The notes below the pieces were generated by a model. The model was not told the origin of the DNA. It saw nothing but the letters and a program-made list of their open reading frames with translations, and searched no databases. A DNA stretch of 64,000 bases from Pseudomonas sp. QS1027. GTDB lineage: Bacteria; Pseudomonadota; Gammaproteobacteria; Pseudomonadales; Pseudomonadaceae. The DNA lies in contig NZ_PHSU01000033.1 in NCBI RefSeq assembly GCF_002814235.1, positions 186,001 to 250,000 on the forward strand, given 5' to 3'. The position numbers and the translations under genes are program-made. Position 1 is the stretch's first letter. Each line of letters begins with the position of its first letter. Shown in pieces: positions 43,888 to 54,197 of the stretch.

Positions 43888-46521
43888 TCAGTTTCGCGGT
43901 TGCAGCAACAAAGCCACCAGCGCGCTCCAGCCGGTCTGATGGGAGGCGCCCAGGCCGCGTCCACTGTCGCCATGGAAATACTCATGAAACAGCACCAGGT
44001 CGCGACTCGCCGGATCGGCCTGCAACGGCGCGTAGGCAGCCATCGCCGGGCGGTGCCCGTTCTCGTCGAGCAGGAACAGAGAGGTCAGGCGTTGGCCCAG
44101 GCTGTCGGCGACTTCATCCAGGGACGCCAGATAGCCCGAACCGCTGGGGTACTCCACGGAAAAGTGATCGTCGTAGTAGCGGTGGAATTCGCGCAGCGAT
44201 TCGATCAGCAGGTAGTTGACCGGCATCCACAACGGCCCGCGCCAGTTGGAGTTGCCGCCGTACAGGCGCGAGTCGGACTCCGCCGGTTGATAGCGGGCGC
44301 TCAGGGTCCGGCCGTCGAGCTGCATCGCCAACGGTTGTTCGGCAAAGGCCTTGGACAGCGAGCGGATGCCGAAGTCGGAGAGGAACTCGGCTTCATCGAG
44401 CATGCGCTTGAGCAGGTTCTTGGTGCGTTCGCCGCGCAGCAGGGCCAGCAGCAGGCGATTGCCGTCGCCCGGTTCGTTCCAGCGCGAGACCAGTGCCGCG
44501 AGGTCGGGGCGGTGGTGCATGAAGCCCAGCAGCCGCTCGCGCAGGCCGGGCAGGCCTTCGTGTTCACGCTGCTCCAGCACCAGCACGGCGAACAGCGGCA
44601 TCAGCCCGACGATGGAGCGCAGGCGCACCGGTTCGCTTTGGCCGTCCGGATGTTGCAGCACGTCGTAGAAGAATTCGTCCTGGTTGTCCCACAAGCCTTC
44701 GGCGCTGTCGTCGACCCGATTGATCGCCCCGGCAATGTAGAGAAAGTGCTCGAAGAATTTCACCCCGATATCGACATACACCGGATTGCGCTTGGCCAGT
44801 TCCAGGGCGATGCGCATCATGTCCAGGGCATAGGCGGCGACCCAGGCGGTACCGTCGGCCTGGTCGAGGGTGTAGCCGGGCGGCAGGTCGTCGGAGCGGT
44901 TGAACAGGGCGATATTGTCCAGTCCCAGGAAGCCGCCCTGGAACAGGTTGCGGCCTTCGGCATCCTTGCGGTTGACCCACCAGGAGAAGTTCAGCAGCAG
45001 CTTGTGGAAGATCCGCTCGAGGAAATCCAGGTCGCCGGTGCCGGTCAGCTGTTTTTCCCGTTGGTAGACTCGCCACGACGCCCAGGCATGCACCGGTGGG
45101 TTGGCGTCGTCGAAACGCCACTCATAGGCGGGCAACTGGCCGTTGGGGTGCATGAAGCGGTCTTTGACCAGAAGCAGCAACTGGTGCTTGGCGAAGCCCG
45201 GATCGATCAGGGCGAAGGCCACCGCCTGGAAACCCAGGTCCCAGGAGGCGTACCAGGGGTATTCCCATTTGTCCGGCATGGAGACAATGTCGAAGTTCGA
45301 CAGGTGCCGCCAGTGGGTGTTGCGGATGTGCAGGCGTTCGGCCGGTGGCTGCGGTTGAGTCGGATCGCCGTCGAGCCACTGGTTCACATCGAAGTAATAG
45401 AGCTGCTTGGACCACAGCAGGCCGGCCAGGGCCTGGCGCTGGACATTGCGCGCGTCGGCGTCCTTGAGGCCGTCCTGCAGGGCGGCATAGAAGTCATCGG
45501 CTTCCTGGCGGCGTTTTTCGAACAGGTGACGGGCGTTGATCTTTTCGGCATCGGGGGGCGCGAAGCGCAGGTAGACCGTGCGGGTTTCATCCCCTTGCAG
45601 CGCCAGGGAGAAGTGCGCCGCGACCCGCGTCCCGGCATCCCGGCGAATGCTCTCGGCGCCGTTCACCACATGGTCGTTGATCCCATCCTTGAACGGGCCT
45701 TCGGCTTGCGAGCCGTACAGGCGCCGGGTGTTGGTTTCGTTTTCGCAGAACAGCCACTCAAAGCCATCATCGCCCCAGGCGCTGGCTTGCATGGGGTCGC
45801 AGCCGGCGTGCTGGGCGGCAACCGTGTCACCTTCCAGGGTCAGGCTCGGTCGTCGCGCGTGCTCGCTCCAGCTCCAGTCATTGCGCGCCCAGAGATGGGG
45901 CAGCACGCGCAGGCGGGCGGGCTGGTGAAAGCGGTTGTGCACGCTGACCCGCATGACGATATCGTTCGGGCCCTGCTTGGCGTACTCGACGGTGATATCG
46001 AAATAGCGATTGTCCTCGAACACCCCGGTGTCGAGGATCTCGTACTCGGCATCGGCCAGGCCGCGCCGGGCGTTTTCGCTGACCAGGTCGTTGTAGGGGA
46101 AGGCCGCCTGCGGGTATTTGTAGAGCATGCGCATATAGGCGTGGCTGGGCACGCCGTCGACGTAGAAGTACAGCTCCTTGACGTCCTCGCCGTGGTTGCC
46201 TTCGGCGTTGTTCAGGCCGAACAGGCGCTCCTTGAGAATCGGGTCGCGCTCGTTCCAGAGGGCCAGCCCGAGGCACCAGTGCTGGGACTTGTCGGAAAAC
46301 CCCGCGAGACCTTCCTCGCCCCAGCGATAGGCGCGACTGCGGGCGTGCTCGTGGGGGAAATAGGCCCAGGCGTCGCCGTCGGCGCTGTAGTCCTCGCGCA
46401 CCGTGCCCCATTGCCGTTCACTCAGGTACGGTCCCCATTCGCGCCAGCGGGGGGCGTCCTCGCCAGCCAGGCGCTGGCCTTCCAGGGTGTCGAGAAGCGT
46501 CGCTGCTGGTTTGGCCGTCAT
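43888..46521 (-). CDS. Large glucosidase, GH63-like (alpha/alpha)6-barrel
   Basis: An 877-residue cytoplasmic glycoside hydrolase of the MGH1/GH63-like group (often annotated glucosidase). N-terminal LDTLEGQRLAGEDAPRWREWG and SERQWGTVREDYSADGDAWAYFP are typical; the C-terminal (alpha/alpha)6 barrel holds WASWDLGFQAVAFALIDPGFA with a likely acidic catalytic residue and RLYGGNSNWRGPLWMPVNYLLIESL. GGAAGA precedes ATG 46521; the frame opens 32 codons earlier. No signal peptide, so it acts on internal sugars, perhaps glucosylglycerate, trehalose-like or mannosylglycerate compatible solutes as in characterised relatives. Single gene. Confidence 0.87.
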   Translation of the reverse strand: MTAKPAATLLDTLEGQRLAGEDAPRWREWGPYLSERQWGTVREDYSADGDAWAYFPHEHARSRAYRWGEEGLAGFSDKSQHWCLGLALWNERDPILKERLFGLNNAEGNHGEDVKELYFYVDGVPSHAYMRMLYKYPQAAFPYNDLVSENARRGLADAEYEILDTGVFEDNRYFDITVEYAKQGPNDIVMRVSVHNRFHQPARLRVLPHLWARNDWSWSEHARRPSLTLEGDTVAAQHAGCDPMQASAWGDDGFEWLFCENETNTRRLYGSQAEGPFKDGINDHVVNGAESIRRDAGTRVAAHFSLALQGDETRTVYLRFAPPDAEKINARHLFEKRRQEADDFYAALQDGLKDADARNVQRQALAGLLWSKQLYYFDVNQWLDGDPTQPQPPAERLHIRNTHWRHLSNFDIVSMPDKWEYPWYASWDLGFQAVAFALIDPGFAKHQLLLLVKDRFMHPNGQLPAYEWRFDDANPPVHAWASWRVYQREKQLTGTGDLDFLERIFHKLLLNFSWWVNRKDAEGRNLFQGGFLGLDNIALFNRSDDLPPGYTLDQADGTAWVAAYALDMMRIALELAKRNPVYVDIGVKFFEHFLYIAGAINRVDDSAEGLWDNQDEFFYDVLQHPDGQSEPVRLRSIVGLMPLFAVLVLEQREHEGLPGLRERLLGFMHHRPDLAALVSRWNEPGDGNRLLLALLRGERTKNLLKRMLDEAEFLSDFGIRSLSKAFAEQPLAMQLDGRTLSARYQPAESDSRLYGGNSNWRGPLWMPVNYLLIESLREFHRYYDDHFSVEYPSGSGYLASLDEVADSLGQRLTSLFLLDENGHRPAMAAYAPLQADPASRDLVLFHEYFHGDSGRGLGASHQTGWSALVALLLQPRN

Positions 46522-46656
46522 CGGGTCTTCCGTCGCTCGGGGAGTGAGCAGCAGTGTAGAACGCCGCGATGCCGTTGCGGGGATCGAATGTGGGCGGCGG
46601 GTGTATTCGGGCATCAAACCCGGTGAAAGCGGGGCGGGTGCCTGGCGCGTGGGGCG

Positions 46657-47745
46657 TCAGGCCAGTACCGCCACCGCCTTGATCTGTGCCCAGAGCGTCT
46701 GCCCCGGCGCCAACTGCAGCTGGTCGCGGGAGTAACGGGTGATCCGCGCCAGCAACGGTGTGCCCGCGGCCTCCAGGCGGATCAGCACATGGGCGCTGTT
46801 GTCGGCGGGGATTTCCCCGGTGAGGGTCACCGGCAACAGATTGAGGATGCTGCTGTGTTCGCCCGGTTGCCGACTTAGGCTGACGTCGCGGGCCTGGATC
46901 TTGAAGCGCAGGCGCTTGCCCGAGGCCAGCGGAGCGTGGGCCACGCGCACGTTCAACTGGCTGTCGGGCAGTTGCAGGGTCAGCAGTTGGTACTGGCTGT
47001 CGTAGGCAATGACCGTGCCCTCGATCACCACCCCGGCGTCATCGCCCAGGGCCATGGGCAGGTCGAGCCGGGCCAGGGTTTCGCCGATGGGACCGCTGGC
47101 CAGGGCCTTGCCCGCGCTGAGCAGGACGATATGGTCGGCCAGGCGCGCCACTTCGTCCTGGGAGTGACTGACATAGAGCACCGGGATCTCCAGTTCGTCA
47201 TGCAGGCGTTCGAGGTACGGCAGGATCTCGTTCTTGCGCTGGCTGTCGAGGGCCGCCAGCGGTTCGTCCATCAGCAGCAGTTGCGGACTGGTGAGCAGCG
47301 CCCGGGCAATGCCGATGCGCTGGCGTTCGCCGCCGGACAGGTGTTGTGGGTGACGGTCGAGCAGATGGCCGATGCCGAGCAATTCGGTGGCGTGGACCAT
47401 GTCGACCCGGCGTTGTTCGCGGGGAATGCGGCGCAGGCCGAACTCCAGGTTGGCGCGCACCGACAGGTGCGCAAACAGGCTGGCTTCCTGGAACACATAA
47501 CCCAGGGCTCGCTTGTGCGGCGGGACGAAGAGTTTGCGGGCGCTATCCTGCCAGACCTGGTCGTTGATCCGGATAAACGCCTCGGGGGCTTTTTCCAGGC
47601 CGGCGATGCAGCGCAGGCAGGTGGTCTTGCCCGAACCCGAGTGCCCGTACAGGGCTGTGACGCCACGGCCGGGCAGTTGCAGGTCGAGGTCCAGGGCAAA
47701 GTCCGGATAACCCAGGCGCAGGCGGACCTGTATCGAAGAAACCAT
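46657..47745 (-). CDS. modC: Molybdate ABC transporter ATP-binding protein ModC
   Basis: A 362-residue ATPase of the molybdate importer. Walker [10 protein letters not shown], signature LSGGERQR, Walker [13 protein letters not shown] and SHSQDE switch region; the C-terminal 70 residues are the MOP molybdate-binding domain ([28 protein letters not shown]). Last gene of modABC, 3 bp after modB. Complete. Confidence 0.95.
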   Translation of the reverse strand: MVSSIQVRLRLGYPDFALDLDLQLPGRGVTALYGHSGSGKTTCLRCIAGLEKAPEAFIRINDQVWQDSARKLFVPPHKRALGYVFQEASLFAHLSVRANLEFGLRRIPREQRRVDMVHATELLGIGHLLDRHPQHLSGGERQRIGIARALLTSPQLLLMDEPLAALDSQRKNEILPYLERLHDELEIPVLYVSHSQDEVARLADHIVLLSAGKALASGPIGETLARLDLPMALGDDAGVVIEGTVIAYDSQYQLLTLQLPDSQLNVRVAHAPLASGKRLRFKIQARDVSLSRQPGEHSSILNLLPVTLTGEIPADNSAHVLIRLEAAGTPLLARITRYSRDQLQLAPGQTLWAQIKAVAVLA

Positions 47746-47748
47746 GGC

Positions 47749-48429
47749 TCAGCTCCAGCCCATTTTGGTCTTGCGGCTCGAGTACAGCGCCAGCAACACG
47801 ATAAAGGAAAACACCAGCATGGCACCGGCCAGCCAGTGGGCCTGGAGGTATTCCATGGCCTCGACGTGGTCGTAGATCTGCACGGAGACCACCCGGGTCT
47901 TTTCCGGGATATTGCCGCCGATCATCAACACCACACCGAATTCACCGACGGTATGGGCGAAGCCAAGGATCGCGGCGGTGATAAAGCCCGGTCGTGCCAG
48001 GGGCAGGACCACGCTGAAGAAAGTGTCCCAGGGGTTGGCGCGCAGGGTTGCCGCCACCTCCAACGGGCGAGTGCCGATGGCACTGAAAGCGTTTTGCAGC
48101 GGTTGCACCACAAAGGGCATCGAGTAGATCACCGAGCCGATCACCAGCCCGGTGAAGCTGAAGGTGAGGGTGCCCAGGCCGATGGACTGGGTGAACTGGC
48201 CGATATAGCCGTGGGGGCCGAAGGCGATCAGCAGGTAGAAGCCGATCACCGTCGGCGGCAGCACCAGCGGCAGTGCCACCACCGCGCCGACCGGCCCGCG
48301 CAGCCAGGAGTGGGTGCGGGCCAGCCAGAGCGCAATCGGAGTGCCGATCACCAACAGGATGACAGTGACCAGGGACGCCAGTTTCAGGGTCAGCCAGATC
48401 GCGGCGAAATCAGCACTCGTGAGCGGCAT
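47749..48429 (-). CDS. modB: Molybdate ABC transporter permease ModB
   Basis: A 226-residue permease with about five membrane segments and the EAA-type loop [25 protein letters not shown]. The N-terminus [21 protein letters not shown] is typical of ModB. Its start directly follows the modA stop. Forms the pore for ModA-delivered molybdate. Confidence 0.95.
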   Translation of the reverse strand: MPLTSADFAAIWLTLKLASLVTVILLVIGTPIALWLARTHSWLRGPVGAVVALPLVLPPTVIGFYLLIAFGPHGYIGQFTQSIGLGTLTFSFTGLVIGSVIYSMPFVVQPLQNAFSAIGTRPLEVAATLRANPWDTFFSVVLPLARPGFITAAILGFAHTVGEFGVVLMIGGNIPEKTRVVSVQIYDHVEAMEYLQAHWLAGAMLVFSFIVLLALYSSRKTKMGWS

Positions 48430-49302
<873 letters not shown>

Positions 49303-49340
49303 TCTATTCCTGTGGCGAGCGGGCGGGTCCGCGCAACGCG

Positions 49341-50405
49341 TTACCGTCCTTTCAAGATCGCCTGGGCCTGTTCCGCCAACTGCCGGGTCAATGCCTCGGC
49401 CGGCAGTTCCACGCTCAGCCGCAATGCCTGGCCCGACCACAGGTTGCTGAAGTCCGCCTCGCCCTTGGCCCGCAGCGGCAGCAGCGCACCGCCGGCCAGG
49501 GGAAACGCCGGGGCCATGTCGCTGATCGGCCCCAGTTCGCGCATCGCCCGGTTCATGATCCCCCGCGCCGGGCGACCGGTGAACAGGTTGGTCAGGGCCG
49601 TCTCGCTTTCCTTCGCCGTGCGCAGCGCCCGGTGATGGGACGCCGAGACCTTGGCCTCCGGGGTGAACAGGTAAGCGGTCCCCAGTTGTACCGCCGAGGC
49701 CCCGAGCATAAAGGCCGCCGCGATGCCGCGACCGTCGCCGATACCGCCGGCGGCAATCACCGGCACATCCACCGCATCGGCGATCTGCGGCACCAGGGCG
49801 ATGGTGCCGACCTGGGTGTTGAGGTCGTTGCTCAGGAAGATGCCGCGATGGCCGCCGGCTTCGTTGCCCATGGCGATGATCGCGTGGCAGCCACGCGCTT
49901 CCAGCCAGCGCGCTTCATCCACGGTGGTGGCGCAGCCGACGATGGTCGCGCCGGTGGCCTTCACCCGGTTGAGCAGGGTCTCGGGCGGCAGGCCGAAGTG
50001 GAAACTGACGATCTCCGGACGCAGTTCTTCCACCAGCTGGCAGCTGGTCTCATCGAAAGGCGCACGGCTGGACACGGGCGTCGGTGCATTGAAGTCCACA
50101 CCCAGTTCGCGGTAGTAGGGCGCCAGGCGTTCCTTCCAGCGTTTCTCCCGCTCCGGGTCTGCGGCCGGCGGCTGGTGGCAGAAAAAATTGACGTTCAATG
50201 GCGCCTGGGTCTCGCTGCGAAAGAGCAGCACTTCCTGGCGAATCTGCTCCGGGGTCAGCATCGCGCAGGGCAGGGACGCGAGGCCGCCGGCCCGGGCGAC
50301 GCCGATCATCATGGCGGAGGTGGTCGCCCCGGCCAGCGGCCCCTGGATGATCGGGAGTTCGATGCCGAACAGGTCAAGAATGCGGGTGTCAGGCCAGGTG
50401 CTCAT
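49341..50405 (-). CDS. Nitronate monooxygenase / NAD(P)H-dependent flavin oxidoreductase family protein
   Basis: A 354-residue FMN-binding TIM-barrel protein of the 2-nitropropane dioxygenase family. FMN/active-site stretches: PIIQGPLAGATTSAMMIGVARAGG, CHAIIAMGNEAGGHRG with the conserved His, and PVIAAGGIGDGRGIAAAFMLGASAVQLGTAYL. These enzymes oxidise nitronates or reduce quinones; both activities share the fold. GGAGAAAAG precedes ATG 50405. Single gene, unrelated to modABC. Confidence 0.88.
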   Translation of the reverse strand: MSTWPDTRILDLFGIELPIIQGPLAGATTSAMMIGVARAGGLASLPCAMLTPEQIRQEVLLFRSETQAPLNVNFFCHQPPAADPEREKRWKERLAPYYRELGVDFNAPTPVSSRAPFDETSCQLVEELRPEIVSFHFGLPPETLLNRVKATGATIVGCATTVDEARWLEARGCHAIIAMGNEAGGHRGIFLSNDLNTQVGTIALVPQIADAVDVPVIAAGGIGDGRGIAAAFMLGASAVQLGTAYLFTPEAKVSASHHRALRTAKESETALTNLFTGRPARGIMNRAMRELGPISDMAPAFPLAGGALLPLRAKGEADFSNLWSGQALRLSVELPAEALTRQLAEQAQAILKGR

Positions 50406-50593
50406 GACGACTTTTCTCCGGGGCAGATAAAAGGATAACGACGAGAACAGGGCTGGTTTGTATCAGGAATAAGGTCTGCAAGGCCAGTCGCTGTCTTGTC
50501 TGAACACGCAAAAAATGCCGCCCCGGTGACTGCGCCGAAAAATCCACCTAAAGTTGTCGCACTTCAACACCCCCCCTCAGGAGCACAATTCAG

Positions 50594-51052
50594 ATGGACG
50601 TGAAACGCGTAGAAGTGGCGGCTTTCCAGGTGTCCGGCCCCCAGGTCCGCACCCGCAATCAGGATGAACAGCAAGCCCGGACGGCAAGGATCGGCGGTCT
50701 GTGGGGCGGCTTTTACGCAGAGGGGCTGGCGCAGCGCATCAGTAACCGGACGCCGGATTCGCGGGTGTATGGCGTCTACTCCGGTTACGAATCCGATGCC
50801 AGCGGTTATTTCGATGTGACGGCCGCGGTGGCGGTCAGCGCGCCTGCACCCGGCTACGAGACGTTGCAAGTACAGGCGGGTCCTTACCTGGTCTTCGAAG
50901 GTCGTGGCGCCATGCCTCAAACCGTGATCGACACCTGGGGGCGGATCTGGTCCTACTTCGAGCAGCATCCCGGGCAGCGCCGTTTTGCCACGGATTTTGA
51001 AGCCTATACCGGGCCCGACAGCGTGGCGGTGTATATCGGCATCGTCGATTGA
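50594..51052 (+). CDS. GyrI-like/AraC effector-binding domain protein
   Basis: A 152-residue stand-alone effector-binding domain of the SHS2/GyrI-like superfamily, which binds drugs or small hydrophobic ligands. Matches: VEVAAFQVSGPQVRTRNQDEQQARTARIGGLWGGFY, VYGVYSGYESDASGYFDVTAAVAVS and ETLQVQAGPYLVFEGRGAMPQTVIDTWGRIWSYFEQHP, close to GyrI-like proteins that follow AraC regulators. CAGGAGC precedes ATG 50594. Single gene. Confidence 0.83.
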   Translation: MDVKRVEVAAFQVSGPQVRTRNQDEQQARTARIGGLWGGFYAEGLAQRISNRTPDSRVYGVYSGYESDASGYFDVTAAVAVSAPAPGYETLQVQAGPYLVFEGRGAMPQTVIDTWGRIWSYFEQHPGQRRFATDFEAYTGPDSVAVYIGIVD

Positions 51053-51084
51053 GCCGGGCTAAGCCTTTGGTCGCATGTATTTTG

Positions 51085-51099
51085 TAGCCGATCGGTCTA
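51085..51099. promoter_or_regulatory. acuR: AcuR-type TetR operator 1
   Basis: TAGCCGATCGGTCTA (core CCGATCGG at 51088-51095) ends 10 bp before the acuR start. The same sequence type recurs at 51763-51777, so AcuR probably represses itself and acuI. Confidence 0.75.
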
Positions 51100-51109
51100 T
51101 ATTGTGCCC

Positions 51110-51745
51110 ATGAACTCGATAACCCCTGCACCGCGCAAGCCTGGCCGTCCGCCGAAGATCCCCCGGGAGAACCTGCAAACCCGCGAGATGCTGATTCGTT
51201 GCGGCACCGAGATCCTCACCGAACAAGGCTTCATGGCCACGGGGATCGATACCGTGCTCAAGCGGGTCGGGGTGCCCAAGGGGTCGTTCTACCACTACTT
51301 CGACAGCAAGGAAGCCTTTGGCCGGGCAGTGCTTGAGAGTTACGCCGGGTATTTTGCCCGCAAGCTCGACCGCTGGCTGCTGGACGCGTCCCTGCCGCCG
51401 TTGCAGCGCCTGCGCGGTTTTGTCGACGAGGCCAAGGCCGGCATGGCCCGGCATGAGTTTCGTCGCGGTTGCCTGGTGGGCAATCTTGGCCAGGAAGTGA
51501 CGCTGTTGCCGGACAGTTACCGCGAGCAACTGGACGCGGTGTTTCGCAGTTGGGAGTTGCGCCTGTCGCGCTGTCTGCAAGCGGCGCAAGCCTCGGGCGA
51601 GTTGGCGGCGGACGCGGACTGCGAGGCCCTGGCGAGTTTTTTCTGGATCGGCTGGGAAGGGGCGGTACTGCGCGCCCGGCTGGTGCGCAGCGATGTACCG
51701 TTGGAAATTTTCATGCAGGGATTTGTGCGCAGTCTGGCGCGCTGA
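51110..51745 (+). CDS. acuR: TetR-family regulator AcuR (acrylate utilisation regulator)
   Basis: A 211-residue TetR regulator. N-terminal HTH: RKPGRPPKIPRENLQTREMLIRCG, GFMATGIDTVLKRVGVPKGSFYHYF. The FYHYF end and C-terminal half match AcuR-type proteins that respond to acrylate/acryloyl-CoA. I use ATG 51110; a GTG at 51104 is alternative. The gene immediately precedes acuI, with the operator repeated in front of both. Identity inferred from the acuI pairing and operators. Confidence 0.82.
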   Translation: MNSITPAPRKPGRPPKIPRENLQTREMLIRCGTEILTEQGFMATGIDTVLKRVGVPKGSFYHYFDSKEAFGRAVLESYAGYFARKLDRWLLDASLPPLQRLRGFVDEAKAGMARHEFRRGCLVGNLGQEVTLLPDSYREQLDAVFRSWELRLSRCLQAAQASGELAADADCEALASFFWIGWEGAVLRARLVRSDVPLEIFMQGFVRSLAR

Positions 51746-51762
51746 TTTTTTTGGTTTATTTC

Positions 51763-51777
51763 TAGACGATCGGTCTA
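51763..51777. promoter_or_regulatory. acuI: AcuR-type TetR operator 2
   Basis: TAGACGATCGGTCTA (arms TAGAC/GTCTA around GATCG) lies 14 bp before the acuI start, matching operator 1 in 13 of 15 positions. Confidence 0.75.
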
Positions 51778-51791
51778 AATTGGAGGCAAGT

Positions 51792-52775
51792 ATGTTCAGC
51801 GGCATCTTGATCGAAAAGGACGCGGACGGTTATCGGGCCAGCCTGGCTTCCCTGAGCGAAGCGCAGTTGCCGGAAGGTGACGTGACGGTGCGGGTCGCCT
51901 ACAGCACCCTGAACTTCAAGGATGGCTTGGCAATCACCGGCGCAAGCCCGGTGGTGCGACAGTTTCCGATGGTGCCGGGCATCGATCTGGTGGGGACGGT
52001 GGAGCAGAGCAGTCACGCCGATTATCGGGTCGGCGATGGGGTATTGCTCAATGGCTGGGGTGTCGGCGAGGGGCATTGGGGCGGACTGGCACAGAAAGCC
52101 CGGCTCAACGGTGACTGGCTGATCCCGATGCCAGAGGGTTTCACGGCGGCGCAGACCATGGCCATCGGCACGGCGGGTTTCACCGCCATGCTCAGCATCC
52201 TGGCCCTGGAGCGCAACGGCCTGACGCCGGATCAGGGCGATGTGCTGGTGACCGGGGCCAATGGCGGCGTCGGCAGTTTTGCCGTGGCCTTGCTGGCGCG
52301 GCTCGGTTATCGGGTGGTGGCCTCGACCGGACGTACCGCCGAGCATGCCTACCTGCAACAGCTCGGCGCGGCCGAGATCATCGATCGCGAGACCCTGTCG
52401 CAGCCGGGCAAACCTCTGGCGAAAGAGCGCTGGGCGGCGGCCATCGATTCGGTGGGCAGTCACACCCTGGCCAACGTCTGCGCCGGTATCCGCGCCAACG
52501 GTACGGTGGCCGCTTGCGGCCTGGCCCAGGGCATGGACTTTCCGGCCTCGGTGGCGCCCTTCATTCTGCGTGGTGTGACCCTGGCCGGGATCAACAGCGT
52601 GACGCAGCCCAAGGCACAACGAGTCCTCGCCTGGGAGCGTCTGGCAAAAGATCTCGACCGTGAGCTGTTGGCGCTGATCAGCCAGGAAATCAGTTTGAGC
52701 GAAGCGCTTGAGCTGGCGCCGCGATTGCTCGCCGGGCAGGTACGCGGTCGGGTGGTGGTGGACGTCAACCGCTAA
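51792..52775 (+). CDS. acuI: Acryloyl-CoA reductase AcuI (YhdH family)
   Basis: A 327-residue zinc-independent MDR-superfamily NADPH-dependent reductase converting acryloyl-CoA to propionyl-CoA, which removes toxic acrylate-derived thioesters (for example from DMSP breakdown). STLNFKDGLAITG and PMVPGIDLVGTVE near the N-terminus and VLVTGANGGVGSFAVALLARLGYRVVASTG form the nucleotide site. Normal YhdH length. TGGAGGCAAG precedes ATG 51792; the frame opens earlier at 51693 inside acuR. Neighbouring acuN/acuK-type genes are absent. Confidence 0.88.
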   Translation: MFSGILIEKDADGYRASLASLSEAQLPEGDVTVRVAYSTLNFKDGLAITGASPVVRQFPMVPGIDLVGTVEQSSHADYRVGDGVLLNGWGVGEGHWGGLAQKARLNGDWLIPMPEGFTAAQTMAIGTAGFTAMLSILALERNGLTPDQGDVLVTGANGGVGSFAVALLARLGYRVVASTGRTAEHAYLQQLGAAEIIDRETLSQPGKPLAKERWAAAIDSVGSHTLANVCAGIRANGTVAACGLAQGMDFPASVAPFILRGVTLAGINSVTQPKAQRVLAWERLAKDLDRELLALISQEISLSEALELAPRLLAGQVRGRVVVDVNR

Positions 52776-52786
52776 GGTGCAGGCGG

Positions 52787-53443
52787 CTAACCGGCGCTGC
52801 GCAAGGTGAAGTTGAGGCGCTCGGCCCCCAGTTGCGGGTGATGGCCGTCCTTGATCGGCAGGACACCATGGAAACGCAGCCGGTCGACGCCGCCCCACAC
52901 CACGATATCGCCGTGAAACAACGGGATGCGCTGGGTCTTATCGCTGCGTTCGTGGCCGCCAAACAGGAAGATCGCCGGCAGGCCCAGGGAAACCGAAACC
53001 ACGGGCGCGCTGAAATCGCGCTCGTTGCGGTCCTGGTGCAGGGACATCTTCGCCCCCGGCAGGTAGCGGTTGATCAGGCAGGCATCGGGACTGAAGTGGG
53101 CAAAACCCGCCGCCTCGGCCGCTTCCACCGCCAGTTGCCGGAACACCTCGGGCATGTCTGGCCAGGGCCGACCGCTTTGCGGGTCGACACGGGTGTAGCG
53201 GTAGCCATTGCGATCGGTGGTCCAGCCCAGTTCGCCACAACTGCTCAGGCTGGCGGACATGGTGAAACCACCGGGGGTCACCATCTGCCGAAACGGTGCC
53301 TGTACCAGCACCTCGGCCAGGGCCGGCAACAGGCGCTCGACCCAGGGCAGGGCGAAGCCGCGCAGCACGCAGGATTGTGCGCCGATGGCTTCGAAGCGTT
53401 CGGGTTGCTGCAGGTCGGCGTCGGCAAACAGATCGAGGGTCAT
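52787..53443 (-). CDS. alkB: DNA oxidative demethylase AlkB
   Basis: A 218-residue Fe(II)/2-oxoglutarate dioxygenase that removes alkyl groups from N1-methyladenine and N3-methylcytosine in DNA. The HxD iron motif is in LHQDRNE, the second His in RFHGVLPI and the 2-oxoglutarate Arg in RLNFTLR. N-terminal substrate lid TMSASLSSCGELGWTTDRNGYRY is typical. Single gene convergent with acuI (12 bp between stops). Complete. Confidence 0.93.
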   Translation of the reverse strand: MTLDLFADADLQQPERFEAIGAQSCVLRGFALPWVERLLPALAEVLVQAPFRQMVTPGGFTMSASLSSCGELGWTTDRNGYRYTRVDPQSGRPWPDMPEVFRQLAVEAAEAAGFAHFSPDACLINRYLPGAKMSLHQDRNERDFSAPVVSVSLGLPAIFLFGGHERSDKTQRIPLFHGDIVVWGGVDRLRFHGVLPIKDGHHPQLGAERLNFTLRSAG

Positions 53444-53466
53444 GGCAGGCGGTGAGGGGCGAGGTC

Positions 53467-53643
53467 TTACAGCGCCTTGCTCGCTTTCACATCGCTGATG
53501 ACATCGTCACTGTCGCCATGAATGGCTTTCAGCGCGGCCAGGGCTTGCTCGTCGCTGCCGTTTTCCAGTTGGGCGAATTCGAAGCGACGCTCACCGTTGA
53601 GCTTGTATTTGATGACGTACTTGGTGGTGGGTGTGGTGTTCAC
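53467..53643 (-). CDS. Small conserved-looking hypothetical protein with GTG start
   Basis: A 58-residue frame from GTG 53643 to TAA 53467. It starts MNTTPTTKYVIKYKLNGERRFEFAQLE and ends in a polar helix (ALAALKAIHGDSDDVISDV). Composition and codon use look real. It lies just upstream of alkB on the same strand (24 bp), so it may be co-transcribed. Function unknown. Confidence 0.6.
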   Translation of the reverse strand: MNTTPTTKYVIKYKLNGERRFEFAQLENGSDEQALAALKAIHGDSDDVISDVKASKAL

Positions 53644-53682
53644 GGCGATTCCAGTAACGAGAAGATGGACAGCGGTGGCGAT

Positions 53683-53988
53683 TCAGCGCAGTTTCGAGCT
53701 GGAGCGACGGATGATGCGAATCGAGTGTGTCAGGTTCGGCTTGCGGGTGACGCTGATGGCGCGCTTGGTCACCACGGTATCGATGGTGATATTCCAGAAG
53801 CCGGTGCTCGGGATGGTAATCTTTGCCGGGAAGGTATCAAAGGCGCCGCCGTGGTAGGTGTGCCGCCCGCCATTCTTGAAGCTGCGAAAGTTGGCGTCGT
53901 TCATCAGGCGGATGTTGCACGTCTGGGAGCATTCGATCACGACGATGTCGTCTTCGTTGAGGTGCTCGCGCTGGTGGATGAATTTCAA
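53683..53988 (-). CDS. DUF1883 family protein
   Basis: A 101-residue beta-rich protein, start TTG 53988 with GGAGACGCCC upstream. KFIHQREHLNEDDIVVIECSQTCNIRLMNDANF and a central GGRHTYHGGAF are DUF1883 signatures. In some phage and toxin proteins DUF1883 is a C-terminal module; here it stands alone. Function unknown. Confidence 0.78.
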   Translation of the reverse strand: MKFIHQREHLNEDDIVVIECSQTCNIRLMNDANFRSFKNGGRHTYHGGAFDTFPAKITIPSTGFWNITIDTVVTKRAISVTRKPNLTHSIRIIRRSSSKLR

Positions 53989-54197
53989 GGGCGTCTCCAG
54001 AAGGCTTTTTCTACAAAATCAAAAAGATAGCATGTGGCGCAGGGTGTTTTTAGCGCGGTAGCGGATTTATTCGACCCACAGGGCTCCCAGTCTGACGGAT
54101 TGTGTAGGCTTGTCGCCATAAAAGTTGGATTAAATCCTCGGGCTCGGGAGAAAAATCGTTTGGGCGCTGTCCTACCGTCTTTATCGGAGATTTGCTT

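Noticed and set aside
43828-46626. A 932-codon plus-strand frame over the glucosidase
   Set aside because: Antisense shadow; the minus strand encodes a complete family member with the expected motifs.
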